A stretch of 58,614 nt of DNA from an uncultured bacterium (lineage in GTDB: Bacteria > Planctomycetota > UBA8108 > UBA1146). Below are positions 19,160 through 27,318 of the stretch, piece after piece. The stretch's first letter is position 1. Every line of letters begins with the position of its first letter. The position numbers and the translations under genes were made by a program. The DNA is taken from the NCBI GenBank assembly GCA_913056395.1, contig CAJXMG010000017.1, forward strand, positions 1 to 58,614. Reading direction: 5' to 3'. The notes beneath the pieces were generated by a model, which made no database searches, was not told the DNA's origin, and saw nothing but the letters and a program-made list of their open reading frames with translations.

Positions 19160-21168
19160 TAACTCTCTCCCCCCGGCGCTGATTCAGGTTTCGGTTCTGA
19201 TTGGGCGGCTGGCAGGTAACTGCCACTTCCAAAGTGACGAACATTTCCATTCTTCTCGATGACGACTCCACGGTGGTTTCCAAAATCGACAACCCAAATC
19301 GAACCATCGGCTGCAATTTGCAAAGAGCCAGGATTGAAAAGTTCCCGTTCCCCCGTTCGGGTATCACTGGCCTCCTCCGGGATTTTCGCTCCGAGAATCT
19401 GCTGGGTTGCTCCGCTGCTGTCAGTGCGAAAGAGCCTCCCCTTCAACGAATCGGTCCAGATCACCGTTCCATCCGGATGGCGTGCGACCCCCGCAGGAAT
19501 CGCCTCCATTTTACCGTCCGGCTGTTGGCTCACTGCAGAAAGATCGATCTGCTTGCTGGAGCCGTCGAGCCGCCATCGCGATATCTGGCGTGCCCCTGCA
19601 TCCGCAATCAGAAAACCATCCCCGTCGGCAGCGATGGCCACTGGGCGTTGCAGAGATCCGGAACCTCCAAGAACTCCCATCGGTTGAAAACGATCGTTCA
19701 GAAGCAGAACTCTTGCAGAGGAATCATCGATCACGCCGATGATCCCGGAATCGAGACAGGCCAACGCTCCAGGTCGCAAAGGTGCAGGACTCTTCCATTC
19801 TGGAATCGTGTTCGCCAACTCACCAAGGTCGACACTGCGAACGAGGGCTGTGATCCAGGATTCGCGAATGACCCGCGCCTCTGGCCTTCTGCGAACTTCA
19901 AACATCTGTAATCGCCGGTTTCCACGATCCGCAACCACGAATCGCTGAAACCCTGACCTGTTCAGGAAATCGATACCACTGGGTGTTCTGAACAGGGCCG
20001 CCCGCGATCCATGCCCGCCGACCTCGTCGATTTCCACAGGGGTCTCACTCCGGCGGTCGAGGACCACGACCCTTTCGGAGTCGGGTTCCAGAACTGCCAA
20101 CAGAAAACCCCTTGCTCCCCGGTCGATGGCCCAGTGCTTTCCATAATGGGAAATCAGGTCGACCCGAGCCCAGAGCTCCGCCGGGTCAGGCCGACTTTCT
20201 GCATCGCGAGCCCCAAAGTATTGAACCCGCGACTCGCTGATCTCGAGGACGATCACCACTCTCGATTCGGCATCGTAGACGAGGCCCGTTGGGTAATGGA
20301 GGCGCCCCGAAGACTCCCGCGGCAGCAAGGCATGCAAGCCCCAATGATGCAGGGCTATCCCATGGGTACCAAAGATCTGAACCCGGTGGTTGTCGGTGTC
20401 GCTGACAAAGATCCAGCGACCCGAGATGGCCGCACAGCCTCCGGGGCCAGCGAGAAGTCCCGGGGCAGCACCGTGATCCCCCAGTGCTTCCTCAAATCTT
20501 CCACTCTCTTCACCATCGACGCAGGGAATCAACCGTTGCCATCCCCGATCAGTGACATAAATCGATTTTCCTGCCTCAGTGACAGCAGTCGGATCGATGA
20601 AACCTGTCCATGACTGGAGAGTCTTTCCACTTTCAGAATTGAGTTCCAGTATCTGGCCGTGGAGTTGGTCGACCACGAGGACCTGGGAATTGGAACCTCT
20701 GTGGGCAAGGGCTACCGGTTTCCAGCTTCCCGTTGGGGGTGCCCATTCCACCGGCGAACTTTCATTCTTCACATCGCAGGAGAAAAGTTGCCCTCGATCG
20801 GTTCCCACAAGAAAACGATTCTCAGTCAACTGAAGCATGCAGGTGGGCTGACCTGCAATCTTCAGAGTGAAACGTTGAACAGAGTCGAAAAGAGATTCAC
20901 CGGACCGACGAATCTCCAGAGTTCCATCGATCAGAATGACGGCATATCCACCATTCAGCAGGCCACAGATGGCCGCAGGTGGGATCGACCATTCCTGTTC
21001 CCCCCGGAATTGCCCCCAGCGCTCCAATTCCTCTACAGAAATCGGATCCGGACCTTTCTGAACCGAGGCCACGGCTGGGCCGGTCGACAGTACCGCCCCT
21101 GAAATCAGGAGAACCGAGATCAGTAAAACTGTCCCTGAACGAAGTTTCGCCAGTAAACATCTCAGCAT
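19159..21168 (-). CDS. Secreted NHL/SMP-30-type beta-propeller protein
   Basis: Protein of 669 residues with a signal peptide (LLISVLLISGAVLSTGPAVA). It contains many repeats of the NHL type, for example GPGGCAAISGRWIFVSDTDNHRVQIF, LVYDAESRVVIVLEISESRVQYF, RFVVADRGNRRLQMFEV and IWVVDFGNHRGVVIEKNG, enough for one or two propellers. ATG 21168 is preferred over the longer frame because AGGG precedes it and the signal peptide begins there. It is the first gene of the propeller, YtkA-like, MauG operon. Such propellers serve as binding scaffolds or hydrolase-like domains; no catalytic residues can be picked out, so the role is open. The C-terminus is Pro/Glu/Ser-rich. Confidence 0.8.
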   Translation of the reverse strand: MLRCLLAKLRSGTVLLISVLLISGAVLSTGPAVASVQKGPDPISVEELERWGQFRGEQEWSIPPAAICGLLNGGYAVILIDGTLEIRRSGESLFDSVQRFTLKIAGQPTCMLQLTENRFLVGTDRGQLFSCDVKNESSPVEWAPPTGSWKPVALAHRGSNSQVLVVDQLHGQILELNSESGKTLQSWTGFIDPTAVTEAGKSIYVTDRGWQRLIPCVDGEESGRFEEALGDHGAAPGLLAGPGGCAAISGRWIFVSDTDNHRVQIFGTHGIALHHWGLHALLPRESSGRLHYPTGLVYDAESRVVIVLEISESRVQYFGARDAESRPDPAELWARVDLISHYGKHWAIDRGARGFLLAVLEPDSERVVVLDRRSETPVEIDEVGGHGSRAALFRTPSGIDFLNRSGFQRFVVADRGNRRLQMFEVRRRPEARVIRESWITALVRSVDLGELANTIPEWKSPAPLRPGALACLDSGIIGVIDDSSARVLLLNDRFQPMGVLGGSGSLQRPVAIAADGDGFLIADAGARQISRWRLDGSSKQIDLSAVSQQPDGKMEAIPAGVARHPDGTVIWTDSLKGRLFRTDSSGATQQILGAKIPEEASDTRTGERELFNPGSLQIAADGSIWVVDFGNHRGVVIEKNGNVRHFGSGSYLPAAQSEPKPESAPGGES

Positions 21169-21289
21169 ATGAATCCCTGTTCCCCTTCCTGAGTTACAGC
21201 ATCCCACCCGATTCCCCATCTGGCAAGACTCCTTGAGCCTCGCAACTCATCCCATAGCCCCCTATCCTGCCCCATGGGAAAGGAATTGA

Positions 21290-21739
21290 ATGGAATCACC
21301 GGACGGAACCCGAGGCTTGCAGTGGCGTGAAAACCGCTGGATCCCCTGGGGTGAGATTCAACTCAAGCAACAGACTCGGGGTGGGCCCGGTGGGCAACAT
21401 TCCAATCGATCGGCCACCGCTGTCGAAATCCGTTGGTCGATCCGTGAGAGTCGTGCCCTGAATGCGCTGGAAAAAGAGACGCTCCTGGAGGTCGCTGCCG
21501 CCCGCCTTGATAGCCAGGGAAATCTGCGCATCGTTGCCAGTGAAGAAAGATCCGCTTCCAGAAATCGGGAGCGTGCTCTGGAAAGATTGGCAGAGTGGCT
21601 GGAGATGTCCCTCCGCCGAAAAAAATCCAGAACCGCAACCCGCCCCACCCACTCAAGCCGCAAAAAAAGGCTCGACCAGAAAAAGCGTCGATCACAAATC
21701 AAAAAAGACCGCGGAAAGTTTCGTGGAGATCACGACTGA
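21290..21739 (+). CDS. arfB: Peptidyl-tRNA hydrolase ArfB (ribosome rescue factor)
   Basis: Protein of 149 residues of the class I release-factor-like ArfB/YaeJ family. The GGQ motif is at 34-36 in RGGPGGQHSNR, followed by the conserved AVEIRWSIRES and the basic C-terminal tail (RPTHSSRKKRLDQKKRR...RGKFRG) that enters the empty mRNA channel of stalled ribosomes. The absence of a codon-recognition domain separates it from PrfA and PrfB. GGAAAGGA lies just before the ATG. It releases nascent chains on ribosomes stalled on non-stop mRNA. It stands alone, divergent from the propeller operon. Confidence 0.88.
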   Translation: MESPDGTRGLQWRENRWIPWGEIQLKQQTRGGPGGQHSNRSATAVEIRWSIRESRALNALEKETLLEVAAARLDSQGNLRIVASEERSASRNRERALERLAEWLEMSLRRKKSRTATRPTHSSRKKRLDQKKRRSQIKKDRGKFRGDHD

Positions 21740-21783
21740 AACAAAAAACTCAAACGTGAGAATCTCTGCCAACTCTGGATATG

Positions 21784-21811
21784 AAAAAAGGGAGCCCCTC
21801 AGGGGACTCCC
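21784..21811 (-). terminator. Intrinsic terminator after tRNA-His
   Basis: On the minus strand GGGAG-T-CCCCT-G-AGGGG-CTCCC folds back and is followed by six T residues. It begins 11 nt past the CCA end of tRNA-His. The stem also lies past the arfB stop on the other strand, where the T-run is lacking. Confidence 0.75.
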
Positions 21812-21821
21812 TCAAAAAAGC

Positions 21822-21899
21822 TGGGGTGGGAGGAGGGACTCGAACCCTCGGCCTCCAATACCACAAACTGGCGCTCTAACCAACTGAGCTACACCCACC
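21822..21899 (-). tRNA. tRNA-His (GTG)
   Basis: Cloverleaf read on the minus strand: acceptor GTGGGTG with CTCCCAC, D arm GCTC/GAGC, anticodon arm CCAGT-TTGTGGT-ATTGG (anticodon GTG), T arm GAGGG-TTCGAGT-CCCTC. An extra G(-1) at 21899 faces discriminator C73, the histidine identity pair. CCA is encoded (21822-21824). One acceptor pair (6:67) is a T-T mismatch. Confidence 0.93.
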
Positions 21900-22021
21900 A
21901 TCGATTTCACAACTGTACGGCGACAGCAAACGTGGTCGCCACTCCCTCTTCTCCGGGGAACGGATCTGAAGGAAGGCCAATGTTGGCGTGATGGGAGGAG
22001 TGTGTCAAGGAGACCAGAATC

Positions 22022-22672
22022 TCAATGCCAACAGAACTGCAGCAAAATCCCCGCTTCTCCGCTCTGGTCGACATTTCCGGTGATTCGGCAATCCCATTCG
22101 GTGCCGGAAGAAAGATCCAGGGTCAATCCCACCCCAGCCCTGATCCGCTGATCCTGCTCCGATCGGAGATCCGTCGATCGATCACAGGCCCAGAGATTGA
22201 CAGTGCTTGCCAGGTCCCCCGCCTTCATGGGGCCCCACCAGGCGGGAGCGTGAAGCAGCGGGTCCGTACCCAAAGGCAGGAAAGAAGCATCGAGGGGAAA
22301 ATCGAGGGGAAGCTTCTGAATCATGGGCAGGTTTTGTAACAGGATTTCTTTCAGATCATTCCGACTCGACCAGGGGCCAGCCTCCAACTCACTGTGAATA
22401 TCCCGGGCCAGATATTGACCGATCGCCCAACTCCATTGGGACCATTCGGTTTCAATCCGGGATTCCGGTGAAAAATCGTGCTGCATGAAGTGAGCGAGAG
22501 GCCGTGCACTCAAACTTGTGTCACTCCACATTTCCGTTTTGCTGTATTCCAGCGACAGATTCAGGGCACCGGATAGATCCAGCGGCATCGACTCCGCGGG
22601 TAACAACCCGTTCGAAGCTGGCGACGGCAACAGAGAGATCAGCAGAAGGAGGGACAGGGGAGACAAGAGCAC
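22022..22672 (-). CDS. Hypothetical exported protein
   Basis: Protein of 216 residues with a hydrophobic N-terminus (LLSPLSLLLLISLLPSPAS) that looks like a signal peptide. The rest is not recognised. It is rich in Leu, Ser and Trp, has amphipathic stretches such as LDLSGALNLSLEYSKTEMW near the start and VGLTLDLSSGTEWDCRITGNVD and ILLQFCW at the end, which could be outer-membrane beta strands, but it is short and does not end in Phe. It is downstream of ruvA on the same strand with a 127-bp gap. Base composition matches its neighbours, so the frame is probably real; the start is not supported by a clear ribosome site. Confidence 0.5.
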   Translation of the reverse strand: MLLSPLSLLLLISLLPSPASNGLLPAESMPLDLSGALNLSLEYSKTEMWSDTSLSARPLAHFMQHDFSPESRIETEWSQWSWAIGQYLARDIHSELEAGPWSSRNDLKEILLQNLPMIQKLPLDFPLDASFLPLGTDPLLHAPAWWGPMKAGDLASTVNLWACDRSTDLRSEQDQRIRAGVGLTLDLSSGTEWDCRITGNVDQSGEAGILLQFCWH

Positions 22673-22799
22673 GCCTTCTTGAACTCGCCGCCGGCAAGCG
22701 GTGGCGGGTCAGTCATCGGTGTGCCAGGGGAAGAGGACTTGGGCGTGGAATCGGCCCAATACGTTCGATGATAGCGATCGAAGTGGGATTTTTCAGGAT

Positions 22800-23399
22800 C
22801 TAACTGCGGCGGCTGGCCAGTCGCACCAGATCTTCGGCAACCAATTCCGAGTCGGGAGACTCCGCAACGATTCTGCGGACCCGCTCCTGAGCCTCACTGA
22901 GGGGAAAGCCGAGGACCTGAAGCGCTCTCACGGCGTCAGCGGCCGGCCCCTCCGGCACACCCACCGTGGCAGGGCTTCCGGCGGAAGCGACCAGATCCTC
23001 TTTCTCAAGGGCCCCACGAAGATCGAGGACGATTCGCTGGGCAGTCTTTTTACCGATCCCTTTGACCTTCTCCAGTACGCCACTCTCCCCTTCGAGAACC
23101 GCGTTCTTGAAATTGTCGGGCTCGATATGGGAGAGCAGTGCCAGGGCGGATGCGGGCCCAACCCCGGAGACCTGACACAGTCGCTCAAAGAGGTCGCGCT
23201 CCTCCGGTTGGGAGAATCCGTAAAAATGCATCTGGTCATCGCGGATACGATGGGAGAGGAACAACCGGGCCGAACTGCCTTCCCGCAACTTGGAAAGGGT
23301 CGCCGATGGAGATTTCAGGGAGTAACCCACACCGGCAACGTCAAGTGTGACGCTGTCAGCCAGGATTCGAATGACTTCTCCGGAGAGGTATTCGTACAC
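22800..23399 (-). CDS. ruvA: Holliday junction branch migration protein RuvA
   Basis: Protein of 199 residues, the usual RuvA length. The N-terminal OB-fold begins YEYLSGEVIRIL and contains VAGVGYSL and FYGFSQPEERDLFERL. The two helix-hairpin-helix units follow (VSGVGPASALALLS and VKGIGKKTAQRIVLDL), and the C-terminal third domain (EAQERVRRIV) closes it. RuvA forms tetramers on Holliday junctions and guides the RuvB motor. The start appears to be GTG at 23399 preceded by AGGGG. Only 9 bp separate it from the upstream TPR gene, so the two are probably one transcript. Neither ruvB nor ruvC is in the window. Confidence 0.95.
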   Translation of the reverse strand: MYEYLSGEVIRILADSVTLDVAGVGYSLKSPSATLSKLREGSSARLFLSHRIRDDQMHFYGFSQPEERDLFERLCQVSGVGPASALALLSHIEPDNFKNAVLEGESGVLEKVKGIGKKTAQRIVLDLRGALEKEDLVASAGSPATVGVPEGPAADAVRALQVLGFPLSEAQERVRRIVAESPDSELVAEDLVRLASRRS

Positions 23400-23408
23400 G
23401 TCCCCTGC

Positions 23409-24689
23409 TTATCCTCTGGTCAGATCCAGACCCCGCTCGGTGAGCTTGCGCTTGACCTCATTCAGGGAAGTGACCCCGAAATTTTTCTGGCTCACCAGTT
23501 CGAGTTCATTGCGCTGCAACAGATCGGCGATGGTTTCAATCCCCAGACGGTCCATGCAACGCTGACTGCGGCTGGAGAGTTCGAGGATACTGACCGGCTC
23601 TCCGAGGAGTGCCTGGGCCTCACTGTCCATTCCCAGAAGAGAGGTCTCGCTGCGCTGGGAACTCTCACCAAGACGAAGATTCTTCTGATTCAGAATCTTG
23701 CGAATCTCCTGAAGGCTGGTCTCGCCAAAGTTCTTGTAGGAGAGCAGTTCAGCCTCAGTCTTGGACACGAGGTCACCCAGGGTATGGATGCCCATCTTCT
23801 GTAGGCAGTTACGGCTGCGCACCGAAAGTTCAAACTCGGTGACAGGAATCTGCAGGACCTGACCCATGCGGACCTTTTCCTTTTCCTTGTCACGGTCGTA
23901 GAACATCGACTGGGAAGCCTCGGCATCCCGCAAATACAACTGGGCCCTGCGGTGATCCGGATTGGAAAGCAACACCATCCTGTAGCAGGTGATGGCTTCC
24001 TCATAACGATCTGCATCTTCGTAAAGCACGCCCAGATTGATCATTGCACGGGCGTAAAGGGGCGCACTGCGCTGGCACATGCGGTAGGCCTCGATCGCCA
24101 ATTCCTCGTCACCGTAAAGGGAGTGCATGTATCCGAGGCGGAACTGGAAGCGTGTTTCCTCAGGTCGTCCCTCCGCTGCAGTGGAGTAGTACTGCAGGGC
24201 CTCGTCGTAGTCTCCCTCATGCTGATGCAAAAGACCCTCGAGGTAACAGATGCGCGGGTGATCGACGGAATCCGGAAGTTTCGCCAGAAGCTCTCTGGCC
24301 TCCTCAATACGATGCTCATGAATCATCGCCTCACAGAGGAGCATGCCGATGCGTGGGTAGTTTCCGCCATGGGCTGCCCATCCCCCCTCGAGAACCTGAA
24401 GGGCTTCCTTGGAGTTGCCCTCTTCAAGGCTGAGTTTTCCAAGAAGATGGATACACAGGGGATTGGAACTGCAATTGCGAAGGAGGTTTTTGGCTTCCTC
24501 CCTGTTACCCAGAAGATCCTGGGCAACCGCCCTGCGGAAATCGTCCTGAATCTCTTCAACCAGATTTTCCAACTCGTCGATCGCTTCACGACGGGAAGTC
24601 ACACCCTGACGAACTTCGTGATAGAAGTCGACGTGGGTCTCTTTGTTGAGAATCAATTCGCGAATGTTGAAATCGTCCTGAACTTCCAA
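23409..24689 (-). CDS. TPR protein with two C-terminal RNA polymerase alpha-CTD-like domains
   Basis: Protein of 426 residues. Residues ~30-260 are TPR helices (EGLLHQHEGDYDEALQYYSTAAEG, LGVLYEDADRYEEAITCYRMVL). Residues 281-340 and 365-425 are two copies of a domain that matches the helix-hairpin-helix alpha-CTD of RNA polymerase: LSVRSRNCLQKMGIHTLGDL with KNFGETSLQEI in the first, LSSRSQRCMDRLGIETIADL with KNFGVTSLNEV in the second. In RpoA this domain binds UP-element DNA, sigma region 4 and activators. No alpha N-terminal (assembly) domain is present, so this is not RpoA. TTG 24689 is supported by AGGAGG 4 nt upstream. A role at promoters or as a polymerase-interacting adaptor is inferred. 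The gene precedes ruvA by 9 bp. Confidence 0.85.
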   Translation of the reverse strand: MEVQDDFNIRELILNKETHVDFYHEVRQGVTSRREAIDELENLVEEIQDDFRRAVAQDLLGNREEAKNLLRNCSSNPLCIHLLGKLSLEEGNSKEALQVLEGGWAAHGGNYPRIGMLLCEAMIHEHRIEEARELLAKLPDSVDHPRICYLEGLLHQHEGDYDEALQYYSTAAEGRPEETRFQFRLGYMHSLYGDEELAIEAYRMCQRSAPLYARAMINLGVLYEDADRYEEAITCYRMVLLSNPDHRRAQLYLRDAEASQSMFYDRDKEKEKVRMGQVLQIPVTEFELSVRSRNCLQKMGIHTLGDLVSKTEAELLSYKNFGETSLQEIRKILNQKNLRLGESSQRSETSLLGMDSEAQALLGEPVSILELSSRSQRCMDRLGIETIADLLQRNELELVSQKNFGVTSLNEVKRKLTERGLDLTRG

Positions 24690-25050
24690 CTTGCCTCCTG
24701 AGGGGAAAGAACGGCACCAGTCAAGTTACAGCCCCGGACTGCTTCACCCGCTCCTCGGGCAAACTCGTCAACTGATCGGGGAAGTGTCGCCCGCTTCGTA
24801 ATGGGATTCCACACTTCCTGGTCGTCGGAAACGGAATCTTGCCGAAATCGGGGCGCTGGCAATCTGGAATCATAAATAGGACGCCGGGGCCCGTCAACTT
24901 GATCAGAAGCCCCGCATCTCCCTTGTATACGCCCAATTTGGGAGTAACCATGCAGATTCACCAACAGTGACACCCCATGGGAACCCGGTGAGGCCCCTCC
25001 ACCCCCAATTGTGAGAGCCGCTTGAGGTTTGAAAGGCGAGGCAGACCCGC
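24690..25050. other. Divergent intergenic region
   Basis: About 360 bp between the minus-strand TPR gene and the plus-strand helicase. Both promoters should lie here. Several minus-strand frames cross it but none shows a recognisable protein or a plausible ribosome site. I see no RNA gene or long inverted repeat. Confidence 0.5.
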
Positions 25051-27318
25051 ATGAGCAACGGACTGAATCCGGCACAGGAAAAGGCGGTCTCCCACCACGA
25101 AGGGCCACTCGTTGTCGTCGCAGGACCGGGCAGTGGCAAGACTCGCGTCATGACCCACCGCATTGCGAGCATGGTCCGTGCAGGGATAGAACCCAGCTCC
25201 ATCCTGGCGATTACTTTCACAAACAAGGCTGCAGAAGAGATGCTCAGGAGAACCCTGGAGCTTCTGGCGATTCCCGAAGCCAACGATTTCAGCGGTCACG
25301 GTTTCTTTGGGTCCTCTGCTCTCGGCCTCGAGGATGATCGACCGGTACTGAGAACCTTTCACTCCTTTTGTGCAAGACTGCTTCGAAGGCACGCCCATCG
25401 TCTCGAGCCCTACACCAGCAGTTTCTCCATCTATGACTCGGCAGACCAGAAACAGGTCATCACCGAAGTCATGAAAGAAATGAAACTGGATCGAACTTCC
25501 TTCCCACCCCGGGCAACCCAGTCGACGATCAGTCACTGGAAAAACCAGATGATCAGCCCCGAGTTGGCTGCAGAGCAGGCGGGAACTTTTAAGGATCGTG
25601 AGCTGGCCAAGATTTACGCCCGCTATCAGGAACTCCTCGAAGAGCAGGACGCTGCGGACTTCGATGATCTGCTGTTGCTGGTCGTCCGCCTGCTCACCGA
25701 ACAGGAAGATGTTCTTCTGCGCCTGCAACAACACTTTCGATACGTCATGATCGATGAGTTTCAGGATACCAACCGTCCGCAATACCTGATCGCCAAACTG
25801 CTCTCAGGCCAGCATCGCAATCTTTGCGTCACCGGGGATCCGGATCAGTCGATCTATTCCTGGCGTGGAGCCAGCCCCGACAATTTCCTTCGTTTCCGGG
25901 AAGACTTCCCTGAGCACAATGTTGTCACCCTCGAGCAAAACTATCGCTCCACCCCCCAGATCCTTGAAGTGGCTTCAAGACTCTCCGGTACCGAGTTCGG
26001 TCACAGAGAATTGTTCACTGAGAATGCTGACGGTTCCTCAGTCAGAGTTCAGCTGGTCCATGATGAACGGGCAGAAGCCCGCAGAATCGCAGATCATGTC
26101 GAGGACTGGATGGCGGAAGGAGTCTCCAGCGATGAAATCGCTGTGCTTTATCGAGTGAACTCACTTTCGAGGGTGATCGAAGAAGAGTTCGTGCGTCGTC
26201 GCCTCAAGTATGCCGTTGTCGGCGGCATGTCCTTCTACGAGCGAAAAGAGGTCAAGGACATCCTCGCTTATCTGAGAGCAGCCCGTTCTACCCGTGACGA
26301 CGTTGCCTTGCAGAGGATCGTCAATACTCCTGCAAGGGGTATCGGAAAGGTCAGCCTGGAGAAGTTTCAGGATGATGCCCTCGCCCATGGCAGGACGATG
26401 GGTGAGCACCTGCGCAGATCTGACTGTACCGATGGGATCCGCGGAAAAGCTCGCAAGGGTCTTGAGCATCTTCGGGAAGTGATCGAACAACTGGAGGACC
26501 GGCTTTCCGGTGGACTGGCTGACATGGTTGAGCAGGCCATCGAGGCCAGCGGCTACCTGGCCCATTTGGAAAAATCGGAACCGGAAAGCTGGCAAGAGCG
26601 GGAACGCAACCTGCAGGAACTTGTGGCAGCAGCAGCGGAAACGGAAGAGATTCTCGATCAGGCCCTACAGCAATCCAACGCTGAAGAGGGAGAAGTCCCG
26701 GATCCCCTGACCATCTTCCTTGAACGCATCGCTCTGGTTTCGGATGCCGAATCGGATGATCAGATGCGGGGCAAAGTCTCGATGATGACCTTGCATGCCG
26801 CCAAGGGACTCGAGTTTCGCAAGGTGATGATCGCCGGTGTGGAGGAAACTCTGATCCCCCACTCACGCCATGGTGAGATCGAGGGCATCGACGAAGAAAA
26901 GCGCCTCTTGTACGTGGGAGTGACCAGAGCCATGGAAGAACTGATTCTCACACATACCTCCTGGCGCCGTCGTTTTCAGGATCGGGAACCGCGACTCCCC
27001 TCCTCCTTCCTGGCAGATCTTGAAGGCACTTCAATTGAGTTCGACCGCAAGCCCGGAGCACGCACTTCCGTCTCTGAAAACGTGTGGGACCCCGAACCCG
27101 AATACCACCATGATTCGGAAGAGGATGACGGTTTGCACCCGGGTGCATGGGTCCACCATGAATTGCTCGGTCGAGGCTGTGTCAATGCTGTACAGGGATA
27201 TGGTGCAGCGAGGCGCATTACGGTGAGATTTGAAAATGGTGATGAGAGGCAATTGGTTGTGGCTTACGCTCCTCTCTCAGTGATTTCACCTCCGGATGAG
27301 GAGTGGGAAGCATGCTGA
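25051..27318 (+). CDS. pcrA: ATP-dependent 3'-5' DNA helicase, UvrD/PcrA family
   Basis: Superfamily 1A helicase of 755 residues with all canonical motifs in order: Q motif LNPAQ, Walker A GPGSGKT (25-31), motif II DEFQDTN, motif III GDPDQSIYSWRGA, motif IV EQNYRST, motif V MTLHAAKGLEF, motif VI LLYVGVTRA. The C-terminal ~60 residues (PGAWVHHELLGRGCV ... ITVRFENGDERQLVV) form the Tudor-like domain found in PcrA/UvrD, which contacts RNA polymerase. It unwinds DNA in repair and in clearing of stalled polymerases or recombinase filaments. The stop overlaps the ATG of the next gene by 7 nt, so the two are likely co-translated although functionally unrelated. Confidence 0.93.
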   Translation: MSNGLNPAQEKAVSHHEGPLVVVAGPGSGKTRVMTHRIASMVRAGIEPSSILAITFTNKAAEEMLRRTLELLAIPEANDFSGHGFFGSSALGLEDDRPVLRTFHSFCARLLRRHAHRLEPYTSSFSIYDSADQKQVITEVMKEMKLDRTSFPPRATQSTISHWKNQMISPELAAEQAGTFKDRELAKIYARYQELLEEQDAADFDDLLLLVVRLLTEQEDVLLRLQQHFRYVMIDEFQDTNRPQYLIAKLLSGQHRNLCVTGDPDQSIYSWRGASPDNFLRFREDFPEHNVVTLEQNYRSTPQILEVASRLSGTEFGHRELFTENADGSSVRVQLVHDERAEARRIADHVEDWMAEGVSSDEIAVLYRVNSLSRVIEEEFVRRRLKYAVVGGMSFYERKEVKDILAYLRAARSTRDDVALQRIVNTPARGIGKVSLEKFQDDALAHGRTMGEHLRRSDCTDGIRGKARKGLEHLREVIEQLEDRLSGGLADMVEQAIEASGYLAHLEKSEPESWQERERNLQELVAAAAETEEILDQALQQSNAEEGEVPDPLTIFLERIALVSDAESDDQMRGKVSMMTLHAAKGLEFRKVMIAGVEETLIPHSRHGEIEGIDEEKRLLYVGVTRAMEELILTHTSWRRRFQDREPRLPSSFLADLEGTSIEFDRKPGARTSVSENVWDPEPEYHHDSEEDDGLHPGAWVHHELLGRGCVNAVQGYGAARRITVRFENGDERQLVVAYAPLSVISPPDEEWEAC

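Noticed and set aside
22003-22008. TTGACA -35 box on the minus strand upstream of tRNA-His
   Set aside because: The hexamer is perfect, but the best -10 at 17 bp (CAACAT) matches only three of six positions and lies about 80 bp from the tRNA.
22701-23804. 367-codon plus-strand frame across ruvA and the TPR gene
   Set aside because: Both minus-strand genes are well supported, and this frame has no domain of its own.
24958-25782. 274-codon minus-strand frame
   Set aside because: Antisense to the start of the helicase gene, which carries Walker A and motif II in that region.
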